In this document: positions 33,724 to 41,951 of the stretch, piece by piece | Layout of the letters: each line of letters opens with the position of its first letter | Numbering within the stretch: the first letter of the stretch is position 1 | Source: Nocardia cerradoensis NBRC 101014 | GTDB lineage: Bacteria; Actinomycetota; Actinomycetes; Mycobacteriales; Mycobacteriaceae | NCBI RefSeq assembly: GCF_000308535.1 | Contig: NZ_BAFW01000175.1 | Span: 1-42,708 of the forward strand | Length of the DNA: 42,708 nt | Reading direction: 5' to 3' | Notes under the pieces: generated by a model | The model's database searches: none | What the model was told of the DNA's origin: nothing | What the model saw: only the letters and a program-made list of their open reading frames with translations | Translations under genes and position numbers: made by a program

Positions 33724-33738
33724 ACCTCGTTACGAGGT
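33724..33738. promoter_or_regulatory. Perfect 15-bp dyad ACCTCGT-T-ACGAGGT
   Basis: Two perfect 7-bp arms around one base, only 6 bases away from the next dyad. Its sequence differs from the TTCC/GGAA type, so it may serve another regulator of the ssu promoter. Confidence 0.5.
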
Positions 33739-33744
33739 AATGCT

Positions 33745-33759
33745 TTCCGAGGATCGGAA
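33745..33759. promoter_or_regulatory. 15-bp palindrome TTCCGA-GGA-TCGGAA
   Basis: Perfect 6-bp arms around 3 bases. IclR proteins bind palindromes of about this length and sequence type. It lies 89 to 103 bases before ssuA and is a good candidate for the IclR operator of the sulfur operon. Confidence 0.55.
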
Positions 33760-33878
33760 GGCTTGACGAAACCTCCTCTTCGGGTGTATTCGCGGCACGC
33801 GAGTCCTCTGTACTGGTCAATCAGCTTGATCGACGCGGCTTTTCGCGCAGCGTGATCCGAAGTCGGTGCGGGTTGTCT

Positions 33879-33893
33879 TTCCGAATAGTGGAA
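33879..33893. promoter_or_regulatory. 15-bp palindrome TTCCGAATAGTGGAA before the IclR gene
   Basis: TTCC and GGAA arms at the same 7-base spacing as the 33745 site, with TTCCGA identical on the left. It ends 45 bases before the IclR start and could provide autoregulation. Confidence 0.45.
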
Positions 33894-33938
33894 TGAACGA
33901 GGCGATGCGGACCGCCTTTCTGTGTTACCGTCCCCGGC

Positions 33939-34685
33939 GTGGAAGCCTCCGGAGTGCAGACCGTCACCCGCGCGCTGTCGGTCCTCGACTGTTTCCGCGA
34001 CGGCGACGAACGCGGCGTCTCGGAAGTCGCCCGTCAGCAGGGCCTGGCGGTGAGCACCACCCACCGCCTGCTCGCCGCGCTGGTGCAGGCGGGCTTCCTG
34101 GAGAAGGACGAGGCCTCGAGCCGCTATCGCATGGGCGGCGCACTCGCCGAATACGGTCAGATCGCCTACCGCCAGCACCGCATCTATCTCGCCGAGCCGA
34201 GCCTGGAACAGCTCGCGGCCACCACCGGCGCCAGCGCGTCGGTCGCGATCCGGCACAGCATTCATGCCGTCCTGCTCGGCACCAGCCGCTGGCGGGAGAC
34301 CGACGGACATCGGCTGATGGGAGTCCGCCTGCCCCTGCACGCGAGTGCGCTGGGCAAGGCCCTGCTCGCCTGGTCGGGTGCCTCCGACGAGGTCCTGGCC
34401 ACTCTTTCCTACGACGAGGGCACCGCCCGGTCGGTCTCCTCCCCAGCCGAACTGCGTGCCGAACTGGAGCGCACACTCGCCCGCGGTTACGCCTACAACG
34501 ACGAGGAGCTGGATCCCGGCTTCCGGACCATCGGCCTGCCGATCCTCACCCGGGACGGCGACTGCCGCTTCGCGCTCGGACTGCGCGGGCCCACGGCGCT
34601 GATGATTCCCGAGCGACTCCCGCTGTTCGTCGAACTGGCCAAGGTGACGGCCGCCGACATCGCCACCCGATTCGAGGCGGGCTGA
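33939..34685 (+). CDS. IclR family transcriptional regulator
   Basis: A 248-residue IclR-type regulator: an N-terminal winged helix-turn-helix (VTRALSVLDCFRDGDERGVSEVARQQGLAVSTTHRLL written here in part as RALSVLDCFR and LAVSTTHRLLAALVQAG) and a C-terminal effector-binding domain with RLPLHASALGKALLAW and GYAYNDEELDPGFRTIGLPI. It is divergent from the sulfur operon and probably controls it in answer to a sulfur compound. A TACCGT -10 box lies 7 bases before the GTG start, so it may be leaderless. The ORF continuing upstream in another frame is a shadow. Confidence 0.9.
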   Translation: MEASGVQTVTRALSVLDCFRDGDERGVSEVARQQGLAVSTTHRLLAALVQAGFLEKDEASSRYRMGGALAEYGQIAYRQHRIYLAEPSLEQLAATTGASASVAIRHSIHAVLLGTSRWRETDGHRLMGVRLPLHASALGKALLAWSGASDEVLATLSYDEGTARSVSSPAELRAELERTLARGYAYNDEELDPGFRTIGLPILTRDGDCRFALGLRGPTALMIPERLPLFVELAKVTAADIATRFEAG

Positions 34686-34810
34686 GCGGATCTTCCCCGA
34701 ACCGCTGCCGGTGCGTGCCGGGGGCGCTATCGTCGCTGCCAGGTCACCTTTGCCCATGGATTGCCGGACGCGTGCATCTGCCCGCCGGCGTAGCGATGAA
34801 GGGACACGTC

Positions 34811-35620
34811 ATGAGATTCACCCGTTTCGTGAAAGCGGTGTCGCTCGTGTTCGCGCTGTTCGCCGGATTCGTCGTGGCGACAGTCGGACCCGCGAATGCC
34901 CAGACCATGCCGACAATCGTGCTGGTACACGGGGCCTTCGCCGACACCACCAGCTGGGATGCCGTTGCCGCCGATTTGCGTGGGCGGGGTTACCAGGTGG
35001 TGGTGCCCGAGAATCCGCTGCGCGGCCCGGCCCACGACGCCGCGGCCGTCGAGAAGACCGTCGCCGGAATCTCCGGCCCGGTCGTCCTGGTCGGCCACTC
35101 CTACGGCGGCGCGGTGATCACCAACATCCACAATCCGAACGTGCGGGCGCTGGTGTACGTGGCGGCGTTCGCGCCGGCACAGGGGGAGCCGGTGGCGCTG
35201 GCGCTGGATCCGATCCGCTTTCCCGGCAGCCAATTACTGCCGCCCGCACTGCAGATGAAGATCGTCGACGATTCGAGCAACGCCCTCGGCCGCAACCTCG
35301 ACGCCTACATCGCCGACGCGTCGTTCCATCAGGTCTTCGCCCCCGACGTCAGCGACGCGACGGCGGCTACCATGCTCGCCCACCAGAAGTCCCTCGCGGT
35401 GTCGGCGAATGTCGAGCCGTCCGGGCAGCCCTCGTGGTCGAGCACGCCGAGCTGGTATCTGGTCTCCGCGAACGACACCGTGATCCCGCCCGCCGCGCAA
35501 CGGTGGATGGCGGGCCGGATCGGCGCGCACACCAGCGAGGTGCAGGCATCGCATGTCGCGCTCGTCTCGCAGCCCGCCGTGGTGGCCGATGTGATCGCGT
35601 CGGCGGCATCGGGAGTCTGA
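34811..35620 (+). CDS. Secreted alpha/beta hydrolase
   Basis: A 269-residue alpha/beta hydrolase exported by a signal peptide (basic RFTRFVK, hydrophobic AVSLVFALFAGFVVATVG, likely cleavage after ANA). The nucleophile elbow is GHSYGGA, the oxyanion region is VLVHGAFADTTSW, and the late acid and histidine are in SANDTVIPP and ASHVALVS. It belongs with secreted esterase-like proteins found in Nocardia and Streptomyces; the substrate is unknown. AAGGGA precedes the ATG at 34811; a long frame running upstream through the IclR gene is a shadow. Confidence 0.85.
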   Translation: MRFTRFVKAVSLVFALFAGFVVATVGPANAQTMPTIVLVHGAFADTTSWDAVAADLRGRGYQVVVPENPLRGPAHDAAAVEKTVAGISGPVVLVGHSYGGAVITNIHNPNVRALVYVAAFAPAQGEPVALALDPIRFPGSQLLPPALQMKIVDDSSNALGRNLDAYIADASFHQVFAPDVSDATAATMLAHQKSLAVSANVEPSGQPSWSSTPSWYLVSANDTVIPPAAQRWMAGRIGAHTSEVQASHVALVSQPAVVADVIASAASGV

Positions 35621-35723
35621 CTCGAGTCGCGATTCGGTGTTCACCTGTTCTCTCGATGTGTCGTGTCATTGGTCACATCGCTGCACCGAAGCTTGTGTGT
35701 AGCTCGCCCGGATTCGATTATTG

Positions 35724-35750
35724 CGGAACAACTGTTCTCTAATATGGAGG
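35724..35750 (+). promoter_or_regulatory. FabR/DesT-like operator element before the PucR gene
   Basis: CGGAACA, one base, CTGTTCTCTAA, two bases, TGGAGG. The core is the perfect dyad GAACA-AC-TGTTC at 35726-35737. The same order occurs before the desaturase operon (39686-39712, minus), with 24 of 27 positions identical. The E. coli FabR and Pseudomonas DesT sites have a similar ACAnnTGTTC centre. Confidence 0.65.
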
Positions 35751-35825
35751 CGTTGTGCCGCTGTGTGGACGGCCGTCGTCGAGGGCGGGGGTCGCGGAAT
35801 CCGGGCGAGAAGGAGCAGGTACCCG

Positions 35826-37016
35826 ATGGCCGAGTCCCCTTTGCACGATCCGCCGGTTCGGGAGCTCGGCGAGGTCGCCGCCTACCTTCCCCGGCTGACC
35901 GCCGTGATATCCGACCGGTTGATCGCGATGCAGCCCGAACGTGATCGCCGATCGAATCGCGCCATTGTCGCGGCGACCGCGATCGCGCTGGATTACACCA
36001 GTGCCGTGATCGACGGCCGCGGCTGCGTGGAATCGCTGGGCGCGCTGGAACAGTCCGCGGTGCGGTGGGCGCGGCAGGGAGTCGAATTGCCGACGATCAC
36101 CCACTGTCTGCACAAGGGCATGCGCATGGTCATCGACGAACTGTCGACGGCATTCGACGCACAGACCAACGCGCGTGTCTTCTTCGTGTTGTTCTCGGCG
36201 CTGAAAACACTCGGTGTCACCGTGTCCCGCGCGTATATGGGAGAGCTCACGCGCGGTCCGCACAATCCCGAAGGGGCGGAATACAGTATCGCGTCCGCTG
36301 TGCTCGCCGGACGCGATATGAGAGTGGCGGCCCGGGATGCCGGCATCGCCCTGGCGGACACCTACTGGGTTTTCGCCATCGCGTTCGGTGAGCCGCTGGG
36401 CAGCCGCGCCCGCATCCGCACGTGGTGGGGTTCGGCGCGGCACGAACTCGTCCGGCAACGTCGGCTGCGCGGTGGCGGCGACCCGCTGGCCGTGGTCGGG
36501 CGCGATCTCGCGACGGTGCTGGTTCCCACCTCCCAGCTCGCCGAGGCGGACACCGCGGGTGTCGCCGAACTGCTCTCGCAGACGCTCGGCCGGCCGATTC
36601 ACGCCGTTGTCGAGGGTGCCGACCGGCGTGCGCTGCGCCGGACCGCGAACACGGGCCACGAGCTGGTTCGACTGGCCCGTCGCACCGGCTACCCGGGCGG
36701 CCTGTATCGCTTCGGTGATCTCGCGGTCGAGCGGCTGCTCGCCCGCCCCTGCGTCGAGCGGGACCGTCTGGCCGCGATGATCGCGCCGCTGATCGACTGT
36801 CCCTACCTGCTCGACACGTTGCGTGCGCATCTGGCCACCGGACTCAGCCGGCCACGGACGATCGAGTCGCTGCACATTCACCTGAACACGCTGGACTACC
36901 GCCTGCGGCGGATCGAGCGGCTGACGGGACTCGACCCCCGCGATCCGGCACAGCAGTTCCGGCTGCGCGCGGCCCTGATCGCCTACGACAGCGCGCGCCC
37001 GGACCGGCCCGAGTGA
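35826..37016 (+). CDS. PucR-type transcriptional regulator
   Basis: A 396-residue regulator with the PucR C-terminal helix-turn-helix: LHIHLNTLDYRLRRIERLTG, in which HLNTLDYRLRRI is the family's recognition region. The N-terminal part (helical, TAIALDYTSAVIDGRG) is a sensor-like domain seen in many Nocardia and Streptomyces paralogues. AAGGAG 10 bases before the ATG supports the start. A 27-bp element shared with the desaturase promoter lies 76 bases upstream, so the TetR protein at 39760 may control it. The ligand is unknown. Confidence 0.85.
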   Translation: MAESPLHDPPVRELGEVAAYLPRLTAVISDRLIAMQPERDRRSNRAIVAATAIALDYTSAVIDGRGCVESLGALEQSAVRWARQGVELPTITHCLHKGMRMVIDELSTAFDAQTNARVFFVLFSALKTLGVTVSRAYMGELTRGPHNPEGAEYSIASAVLAGRDMRVAARDAGIALADTYWVFAIAFGEPLGSRARIRTWWGSARHELVRQRRLRGGGDPLAVVGRDLATVLVPTSQLAEADTAGVAELLSQTLGRPIHAVVEGADRRALRRTANTGHELVRLARRTGYPGGLYRFGDLAVERLLARPCVERDRLAAMIAPLIDCPYLLDTLRAHLATGLSRPRTIESLHIHLNTLDYRLRRIERLTGLDPRDPAQQFRLRAALIAYDSARPDRPE

Positions 37017-37027
37017 TGGTGTGGCAC

Positions 37028-37071
37028 AACAGGACCGGGCACCGACCTCGTTGTCGGTGCCCGGTCCTGTT
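37028..37071. terminator. Perfect 19-bp stem between convergent genes
   Basis: AACAGGACCGGGCACCGAC at 37028-37046 pairs perfectly with 37053-37071 around a 6-base loop. It lies between the PucR gene (plus) and the rubredoxin reductase gene (minus) and can end both. Confidence 0.85.
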
Positions 37072-37100
37072 CCTGCCGCCGGTAGCGGCGGTCCGTCCGC

Positions 37101-38390
37101 TCAGCGCATCCCGGCGCCGGTTTCCGCGATTCCACCGTGCGCTCGGCGAGGCTGCGGTGCGGACGTCTGCGCCAGGTGGCGGCCGGCCACCCGCAGGTGG
37201 AGTGCGCCGTTGACCGAGGCGTACCCGACGGTGCTGCCCTCGACCGAATAGCGGAACGCCTGCGGTGTGCCGACGAGACCGCGGGTGGGTGTGAACCGCG
37301 CCGCGAGGTCGGGGTGGTGCGCCAGGTTCAACGGTTGCGGCTGTCGTCCGGGGCCGTGGAAACCGAGGACGTCGATCCGGAGTTCCGCACCGACCGAGGT
37401 CCAGAAATACGGCAGCGCGTCGAACGGTTCCTTCGCTCCGAGCATCGAGCGGGCCGCATGGCGCCCCTGGGCCGCGGCGACACGGTCGTGCTCGATATTC
37501 GTTGCCCGGCCGAGGCGGACGCTGTGAAATTCGCAGACGTCGCCCGCGGCCCACACGGCGTCGTGGGCGCGCAGCGTGCTGTCGCACAGGATGCCGCCGG
37601 CCGGTCCGAGGGGGAGACCGGCGGCGGTGGCGAGCGTGGTCTCACGCCGCGATCCGGTGCCGACGACGACGAGGTCGGCGGGAAGGTGCACGCCGGTCGA
37701 CAAGGTGACGGCGTCCACCCGCTCGGTGCCCTGGAAGGCGGCGGCGGTGGTATGAGGGACCATTCGCACGCCGAGCCGAGCCAGTTCGTCGGCCACCAGC
37801 GCACCGATCGGGGCCCCGAGTGCGCGGACGAAGGGCAGATCCTCGGGAAAGACCATCGCCACATCGAGGCCGAGTGCCGCCAGCGAGGCGGCGGTTTCCG
37901 CGGCGATGAACGAGCCGCCGACGACCACCGCCCGGGCCGCCGACCGCGCCTCGTCGCGCAGATCGGCGGCGTTCCAGGTCGTGCGCAGGTAGTGCACGCC
38001 GCGCAGGCCCGCGCCCTCGCAGATCAGCGGGCGCACAGTGGATCCGGTGGCCAGCAGCATCCTGCCCCAGGACACGGTTCTGCGTCCCACCCGCACGGTG
38101 TGCGCGTCCAGGTCCGGATTGGCGACCGGCGCGCGTAGCCAGAGCGCAATGTCGTTGTCCTGCCACCATTCCGGTGAGTGGACGAACAGATCCTCCCGGC
38201 TCACCTTGCCGCGCAGATATTCCTTGGTCAGGTAGAAGCGGTAGTAGGGGGGATCGCTCTCCCGCGTCGCCACGGCGATCGTGCCGTCGAACCCGTTGCG
38301 GCGCAGCTCTTCCGCCGCGTTGGCGGCGGCGACTCCGCCACCGACCAGAAGGATGTCGACGTGCTGGCCGTCGACGGGTTTGCCGGTCAT
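37101..38390 (-). CDS. Rubredoxin reductase-like FAD/NAD(P) oxidoreductase
   Basis: A 429-residue pyridine nucleotide-disulfide-type reductase without a redox disulfide, as in rubredoxin and ferredoxin reductases. FAD binding is at ILLVGGGVAAANAAEELRRN, NAD(P) binding at AVVVGGSFIAAETAASLAALG, and the second FAD motif is AAGDVCEF. It takes electrons from NAD(P)H to the rubredoxin encoded 2 bases upstream, and through it to the desaturase. ATG at 38390 is set by this spacing. It ends the three-gene operon, just before a 19-bp hairpin. Confidence 0.87.
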   Translation of the reverse strand: MTGKPVDGQHVDILLVGGGVAAANAAEELRRNGFDGTIAVATRESDPPYYRFYLTKEYLRGKVSREDLFVHSPEWWQDNDIALWLRAPVANPDLDAHTVRVGRRTVSWGRMLLATGSTVRPLICEGAGLRGVHYLRTTWNAADLRDEARSAARAVVVGGSFIAAETAASLAALGLDVAMVFPEDLPFVRALGAPIGALVADELARLGVRMVPHTTAAAFQGTERVDAVTLSTGVHLPADLVVVGTGSRRETTLATAAGLPLGPAGGILCDSTLRAHDAVWAAGDVCEFHSVRLGRATNIEHDRVAAAQGRHAARSMLGAKEPFDALPYFWTSVGAELRIDVLGFHGPGRQPQPLNLAHHPDLAARFTPTRGLVGTPQAFRYSVEGSTVGYASVNGALHLRVAGRHLAQTSAPQPRRAHGGIAETGAGMR

Positions 38391-38392
38391 GA

Positions 38393-38575
38393 TCAGTCCT
38401 CGTAGGGGATGAAGTCGACCTTGCGCGCCCCGCAGACCGGGCAGACCCAGTCGTCGGGGATGTCGGCGAACGCTGTGCCGGGGGCGATGCCGCCGTCCGG
38501 ATCGCCTTCGGCGGGGTCGTAGATCATGCCGCATCGCGTGCAGATCCAGAGCTGTGTCGTGGTGGCGGTGGTCAT
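38393..38575 (-). CDS. Rubredoxin
   Basis: A 60-residue rubredoxin, a small iron protein carrying one electron. The iron is held by C12, C15 (CTRC) and C45, C48 (CPVC). The DDWVCPVCG ending is typical of rubredoxins that serve membrane di-iron oxygenases. GGAGAC precedes the ATG. It sits between the desaturase gene (28 bases upstream) and the reductase gene (2 bases downstream), which fixes its role as the middle carrier in this chain. Confidence 0.95.
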   Translation of the reverse strand: MTTATTTQLWICTRCGMIYDPAEGDPDGGIAPGTAFADIPDDWVCPVCGARKVDFIPYED

Positions 38576-38603
38576 GTCGTCTCCAATTCGGGGCTCGGGT
38601 GAA

Positions 38604-39680
38604 TTACGGCTCGACGGATGCCGAGGTGAGCGCGAAGCGGTTGGCGCGCCGGAACGTGCCGAAGTCGTTGAACCGGACGTCGTTGTCGCGCAGCACGGCC
38701 TGGCAGTCGTGCTTGATGGCCTCGCGGATGTAGAACGGGTCGCGGACCAGGAAGTGGTGAATGGCGTGGGTTTCGCCGAAGTTGAAGCACAGCGCGTGGA
38801 ACGGCTTGAGCCACTTCGCCGTCCACACCTGCGTCTGCTGCAGCACGTTGTGCGCCTGGACGTCGCCGAAGTAGTGCATGTTGGAACTGACGAAGTGCAG
38901 GCAGAACGTGCGGACCGCGTTGGGCGCCAGGATGGCGACGGCCAGGAAGTCCAGGATTCCCTGTCCGGGAATCGAGATCGGGCCCATCACCAGCTGGTAG
39001 GCGTGGATGCCCAGGAACAGGTGCCACAGCGTGTAGTGGACCGCGCCCAGCGGGAAATAGGACAGGGCGTTGACGGTGGCCAGCTGTCGAGCCTCCTGCG
39101 GGGTGCGCGCCTCGTGTTCGATGTAGTTCTCCACGATGCGCCGCATCCGGAACGGTTTGGCGTACATGCCCAGCACCGAGTCGAGCAGGCTCACGAGCCG
39201 GTGCGCGCCCCAGCCCTCACCGTTGGTGATCGCCCGCTCCTCGAGGTCGGAATCCGTGCCGGAAACTTCGTGGTGGTGCAGGTGCAGGCGGCGGCGTACC
39301 CACGGGTTGATGGTGCTCGGCCGGAAGAACCACACGCCGAACATCATCAGGTTGTGAACGAAACGGTTGTTCCGGAAGTACATCGAATGGATCAGATCGT
39401 GCTCCAGCTCGTGCAGCAGCGAGAGCCAGAAGCCGGTGAGCGGGATCGTCACCCACCACGGCAGGACGCCGGCGTGGTACAGCCAGCCGTCGGCGACCAC
39501 GCCGGCGATGGCGGCGAGGAAGATCCCCAAACCGATCCGATCCTGGTGGGCGGTGATCCACGGATGCCGCGCGCGCCACGAGTCGCCGATCGCGATGATC
39601 GCCCCTCTGATCTGCGCAATTCGGTCCGCGTCGGCGCGTTCGAGGTGTCGTTCCCCTGGTAGCCTGGTCGCGAGTTTCAT
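38604..39680 (-). CDS. Membrane fatty acid desaturase-like di-iron enzyme
   Basis: A 358-residue integral membrane di-iron protein of the fatty acid desaturase superfamily. Histidine clusters are HELEH (90-94, with H98), HLHHH (133-137) and, near the C-terminus, HAIHH in [10 protein letters not shown]. It is not a canonical AlkB hydroxylase and differs from the DesA3-type gene at 1.4 kb. It may desaturate or hydroxylate an acyl or alkyl chain; the rubredoxin and reductase encoded after it would supply electrons. GGAGG directly before the ATG at 39680 settles the start. The TetR gene is divergent, with an operator in between. Confidence 0.85.
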   Translation of the reverse strand: MKLATRLPGERHLERADADRIAQIRGAIIAIGDSWRARHPWITAHQDRIGLGIFLAAIAGVVADGWLYHAGVLPWWVTIPLTGFWLSLLHELEHDLIHSMYFRNNRFVHNLMMFGVWFFRPSTINPWVRRRLHLHHHEVSGTDSDLEERAITNGEGWGAHRLVSLLDSVLGMYAKPFRMRRIVENYIEHEARTPQEARQLATVNALSYFPLGAVHYTLWHLFLGIHAYQLVMGPISIPGQGILDFLAVAILAPNAVRTFCLHFVSSNMHYFGDVQAHNVLQQTQVWTAKWLKPFHALCFNFGETHAIHHFLVRDPFYIREAIKHDCQAVLRDNDVRFNDFGTFRRANRFALTSASVEP

Positions 39681-39685
39681 GTGTT

Positions 39686-39712
39686 CCTCCAACTTAGAGA
39701 ACAGATGTTCCG
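39686..39712 (-). promoter_or_regulatory. FabR/DesT-like operator of the desaturase operon
   Basis: On the minus strand: CGGAACA, one base, CTGTTCTCTAA, two bases, TGGAGG. The core is the perfect dyad GAACA-GA-TGTTC (39699-39710 on the plus strand). A second weaker dyad, TGTT-gacg-AACA, lies at 39715-39726. The GGAGG end is the ribosome site of the desaturase gene. It sits between the divergent TetR and desaturase genes, as an operator for both would. Confidence 0.65.
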
Positions 39713-39759
39713 AATGTTGACGAACAAGGCTAGATCAACTCAAGCTTTCAGGAGATTAT

Positions 39760-40506
39760 GTGAGTAGACGCACACACGGAAAGCAGAACAAGCGTTCACT
39801 GGATGAGGAGGGTGGGCGACCCCGCGCGGCGACCGCGCAACGGACGCAGGCGCAGCGCCGGCACGAGAGCCGGTCGGCGATCATCGAGGCGGCGCTGGAG
39901 CTGATCGCGGGTGGTGAGGCCTTCGAAGCGCTGAGCCTGCGCAAGATCGCGACGACGGCGGGACTGGCTCCCTCGGCCTTCTACCGCTACTTCGAATCGC
40001 TGGACGCGCTGGGCATCGCGATCATCGAGGAGTCGTTCCGGCGCCTCAAGAAACTTCTCGCGAGTATGGACCCGCCGGCCCCGGGCGAAGCGGATACGCT
40101 GCTGTCGGATCTGGTCGATGTCGTCGGCGAATACACCCGGCAGGAGTACAGCTACATCGCCTTCGTCGCCCGGGAGCGAATCGCCGGCAGTGCGACGATG
40201 CGGCGCGTGATCCGGACCGAGATCCGCGTCATGATCAACCAGATGGCCACCGTGCTCGCCCGGACCGAGCCGGTCAATCGCTGGCCCATCAAGGACACGA
40301 AGATGCTGGCGACACTGCTGGTCACCGTTCTCATCGTGTCGCTGGACAGTTCGCTCGACGTGCTGTCGGTACCCGCCCGGCGCGACGATCCCGACGCGCT
40401 GGTGGAGGTCAACGCCAATACGAAGATGCAGCTGGCCTATCTGCTCGACGCGCGATCCGCCTGGCGGCCGGGCAGGCGAGAGGCGGCCCGGAAAGGCGAG
40501 TCGTGA
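39760..40506 (+). CDS. TetR family regulator, FabR/DesT-like
   Basis: A 248-residue TetR repressor resembling FabR of E. coli and DesT of Pseudomonas, which sense acyl-CoA chains and control desaturase genes. The helix-turn-helix is AALELIAGGEAFEALSLRKI followed by ATTAGLAPSAFYRYFESLDA; the latter and EESFRRLKKLL follow the FabR pattern closely, as does YIAFVARERIAGS. The first about 36 residues are a basic extension. The start is a GTG with GGAG 5 bases upstream. It is divergent from the desaturase operon and likely represses it. Confidence 0.87.
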   Translation: MSRRTHGKQNKRSLDEEGGRPRAATAQRTQAQRRHESRSAIIEAALELIAGGEAFEALSLRKIATTAGLAPSAFYRYFESLDALGIAIIEESFRRLKKLLASMDPPAPGEADTLLSDLVDVVGEYTRQEYSYIAFVARERIAGSATMRRVIRTEIRVMINQMATVLARTEPVNRWPIKDTKMLATLLVTVLIVSLDSSLDVLSVPARRDDPDALVEVNANTKMQLAYLLDARSAWRPGRREAARKGES

Positions 40507-40567
40507 CCGAGCTCGCCGAACCGCGAAAAGGCCTGCACCACTGAGGGATACGTCTTATGTCGCGTAG

Positions 40568-41740
40568 TCAGGCGAGTGCGATCACCAGGTCCAGTACGCG
40601 CTCCGGGTCGTTCAGGTCGTCGCCGAGGATTTCGCGAATCCGATCCATCCGATAACGCACGGTCTGCGGGTGCAGGATCAGATGCCGGGCGACGTCCTCA
40701 CGCCTGCCCTGGTGCAACAACCAGGCCCGCAGCGTCTGTTCGTATCTCTCCCGGGTGTCGGGGCGCAGATGATCGAAGGCCGCGAGCGCCGCCGCGCGCT
40801 GGAGCTGCCTGGTGCGCGGATCCGCGTGCACGACCAATTGCGCCAGCGACTTCTCGGCATCGAGGGGCCACGGCCCGTCGGTGTGACATTCCCATGCCCG
40901 GGTGGCGAGCACAGCCGAATACCGCACATCGAGCCACGGTTGTTCGGGTCCGACAGCGGCCCGGAGGTCGGCGAGCCGCCGGACCAGCGTGGTGCGTGAC
41001 GTTGTCGCGCTGATCGGCACCAGCAGGACCGCGAGCCCGGAACCGGCCGGGCCGGGCACGAGATCGTCGTCGGCCTGGAGGGTGCGGTGATCGACGAGTG
41101 GAACGGCATTGCGCGCGTCGCTGCGCGGGAGGACGACCGCGACCATCGTCTCGGGTGCGTGCCATGCGGCGAGCTCGGCCGCGGCCCGAATCTCGTCGTC
41201 CGCCGCACCGGTCAGGAGATGTTCGGTCAGCCGCTCCCGGCGTCGCTGGCGTTGTTGTCCGGCCGAGATCAGCTCGGCGGCATGCCCGCTGACGGCGGCG
41301 TCGGCGAGATTGTCGATGTAGTCGAAGTTCAACTCGGCCAGGCGCGCGATCCCGGAGGTGCTCATGCCGTGGGTTTGCGCGGTGCCGCTCCAATGCCGCC
41401 AGCCGATGCGCGCACCGAGCCGGAAGGCCGCGTTGAGCGCGTCGATCGAACGCCCGGAATACGCCTCGAACCGCCCGAGATCGTAGGCCGCGCGCTCCAC
41501 GGCGACCAGGTCGACCGGCCGCCGGCCCGGGCCGTCACCGCAGGCCAGAACCAGGAATCCGGCCAGCATCGTATTGATGTCGGCCCGCGCCCGGCCGCCC
41601 AGCGCGCCCTCGAAAACCTCGGCGAACACCGGTAACTCGCGCGCGACGGTCTCGAAGACCTCGTCCTCGGCGACCGGCAACGCGTCGTAGAGCGCGGGGG
41701 CGATATCCGCGGGAACCACGGGATCGGCGCGAAACGGCAT
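40568..41740 (-). CDS. PucR-type transcriptional regulator (second copy)
   Basis: A regulator of about 390 residues with the same layout as the one at 35826: a helical N-terminal sensor part (SIDALNAAFRLGARIGWRHW) and a PucR C-terminal helix-turn-helix, HLILHPQTVRYRMDRIREIL. The two are diverged relatives. The start may be the ATG at 41740 or in-frame GTGs at 41746 and 41752; no strong ribosome site marks any of them, and a TACTGT -10-like box just upstream makes a leaderless start possible. It converges with the TetR gene. The ligand and targets are unknown. Confidence 0.82.
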   Translation of the reverse strand: MPFRADPVVPADIAPALYDALPVAEDEVFETVARELPVFAEVFEGALGGRARADINTMLAGFLVLACGDGPGRRPVDLVAVERAAYDLGRFEAYSGRSIDALNAAFRLGARIGWRHWSGTAQTHGMSTSGIARLAELNFDYIDNLADAAVSGHAAELISAGQQRQRRRERLTEHLLTGAADDEIRAAAELAAWHAPETMVAVVLPRSDARNAVPLVDHRTLQADDDLVPGPAGSGLAVLLVPISATTSRTTLVRRLADLRAAVGPEQPWLDVRYSAVLATRAWECHTDGPWPLDAEKSLAQLVVHADPRTRQLQRAAALAAFDHLRPDTRERYEQTLRAWLLHQGRREDVARHLILHPQTVRYRMDRIREILGDDLNDPERVLDLVIALA

Positions 41741-41843
41741 ATTCACACCCACAGTATGAACGAGATCCCGGATTCACCCTCGGCGGCCAAGCATTTGCCT
41801 CGAGGAAGCAAGTAGAACAGAGGGAACGGTCTTCGGAGAAGGA

Positions 41844-41948
41844 ATGATGAGAGTCGCAACCACAGTCCACGCGCAGGTCGGCCCCGGCACGCTTTCCCTC
41901 GCCGCTGTGGCTGTGGACGCCGCCGCCGAACCGGGAACGGGACGGTAG
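41844..41948 (+). CDS. Possible 34-residue leader peptide
   Basis: A short frame from ATG 41844 (a second ATG follows at once) after a GGAGAAGGA ribosome site, ending TAG 3 bases before the hydrolase ATG. The peptide is alanine- and valine-rich (LSLAAVAVDAAAEPG) and not like any protein I know. Its position suggests a leader whose translation is coupled to the hydrolase gene. It may equally be a chance frame. Confidence 0.35.
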   Translation: MMRVATTVHAQVGPGTLSLAAVAVDAAAEPGTGR

Positions 41949-41951
41949 CCG

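Noticed and set aside
32613..34757. 714-codon minus frame suggesting a long fusion upstream of SsuA
   Set aside because: The real gene begins at 33656 with a lipoprotein signal peptide and ribosome site; the upstream part is antisense to the IclR gene.
35755..35898. GTG-started frame directly after the GGAGG of the shared 27-bp element
   Set aside because: It is out of frame with the PucR gene, has no family features and overlaps the PucR start, where an AAGGAG site supports the ATG at 35826. It might be an upstream frame, but nothing else supports it.
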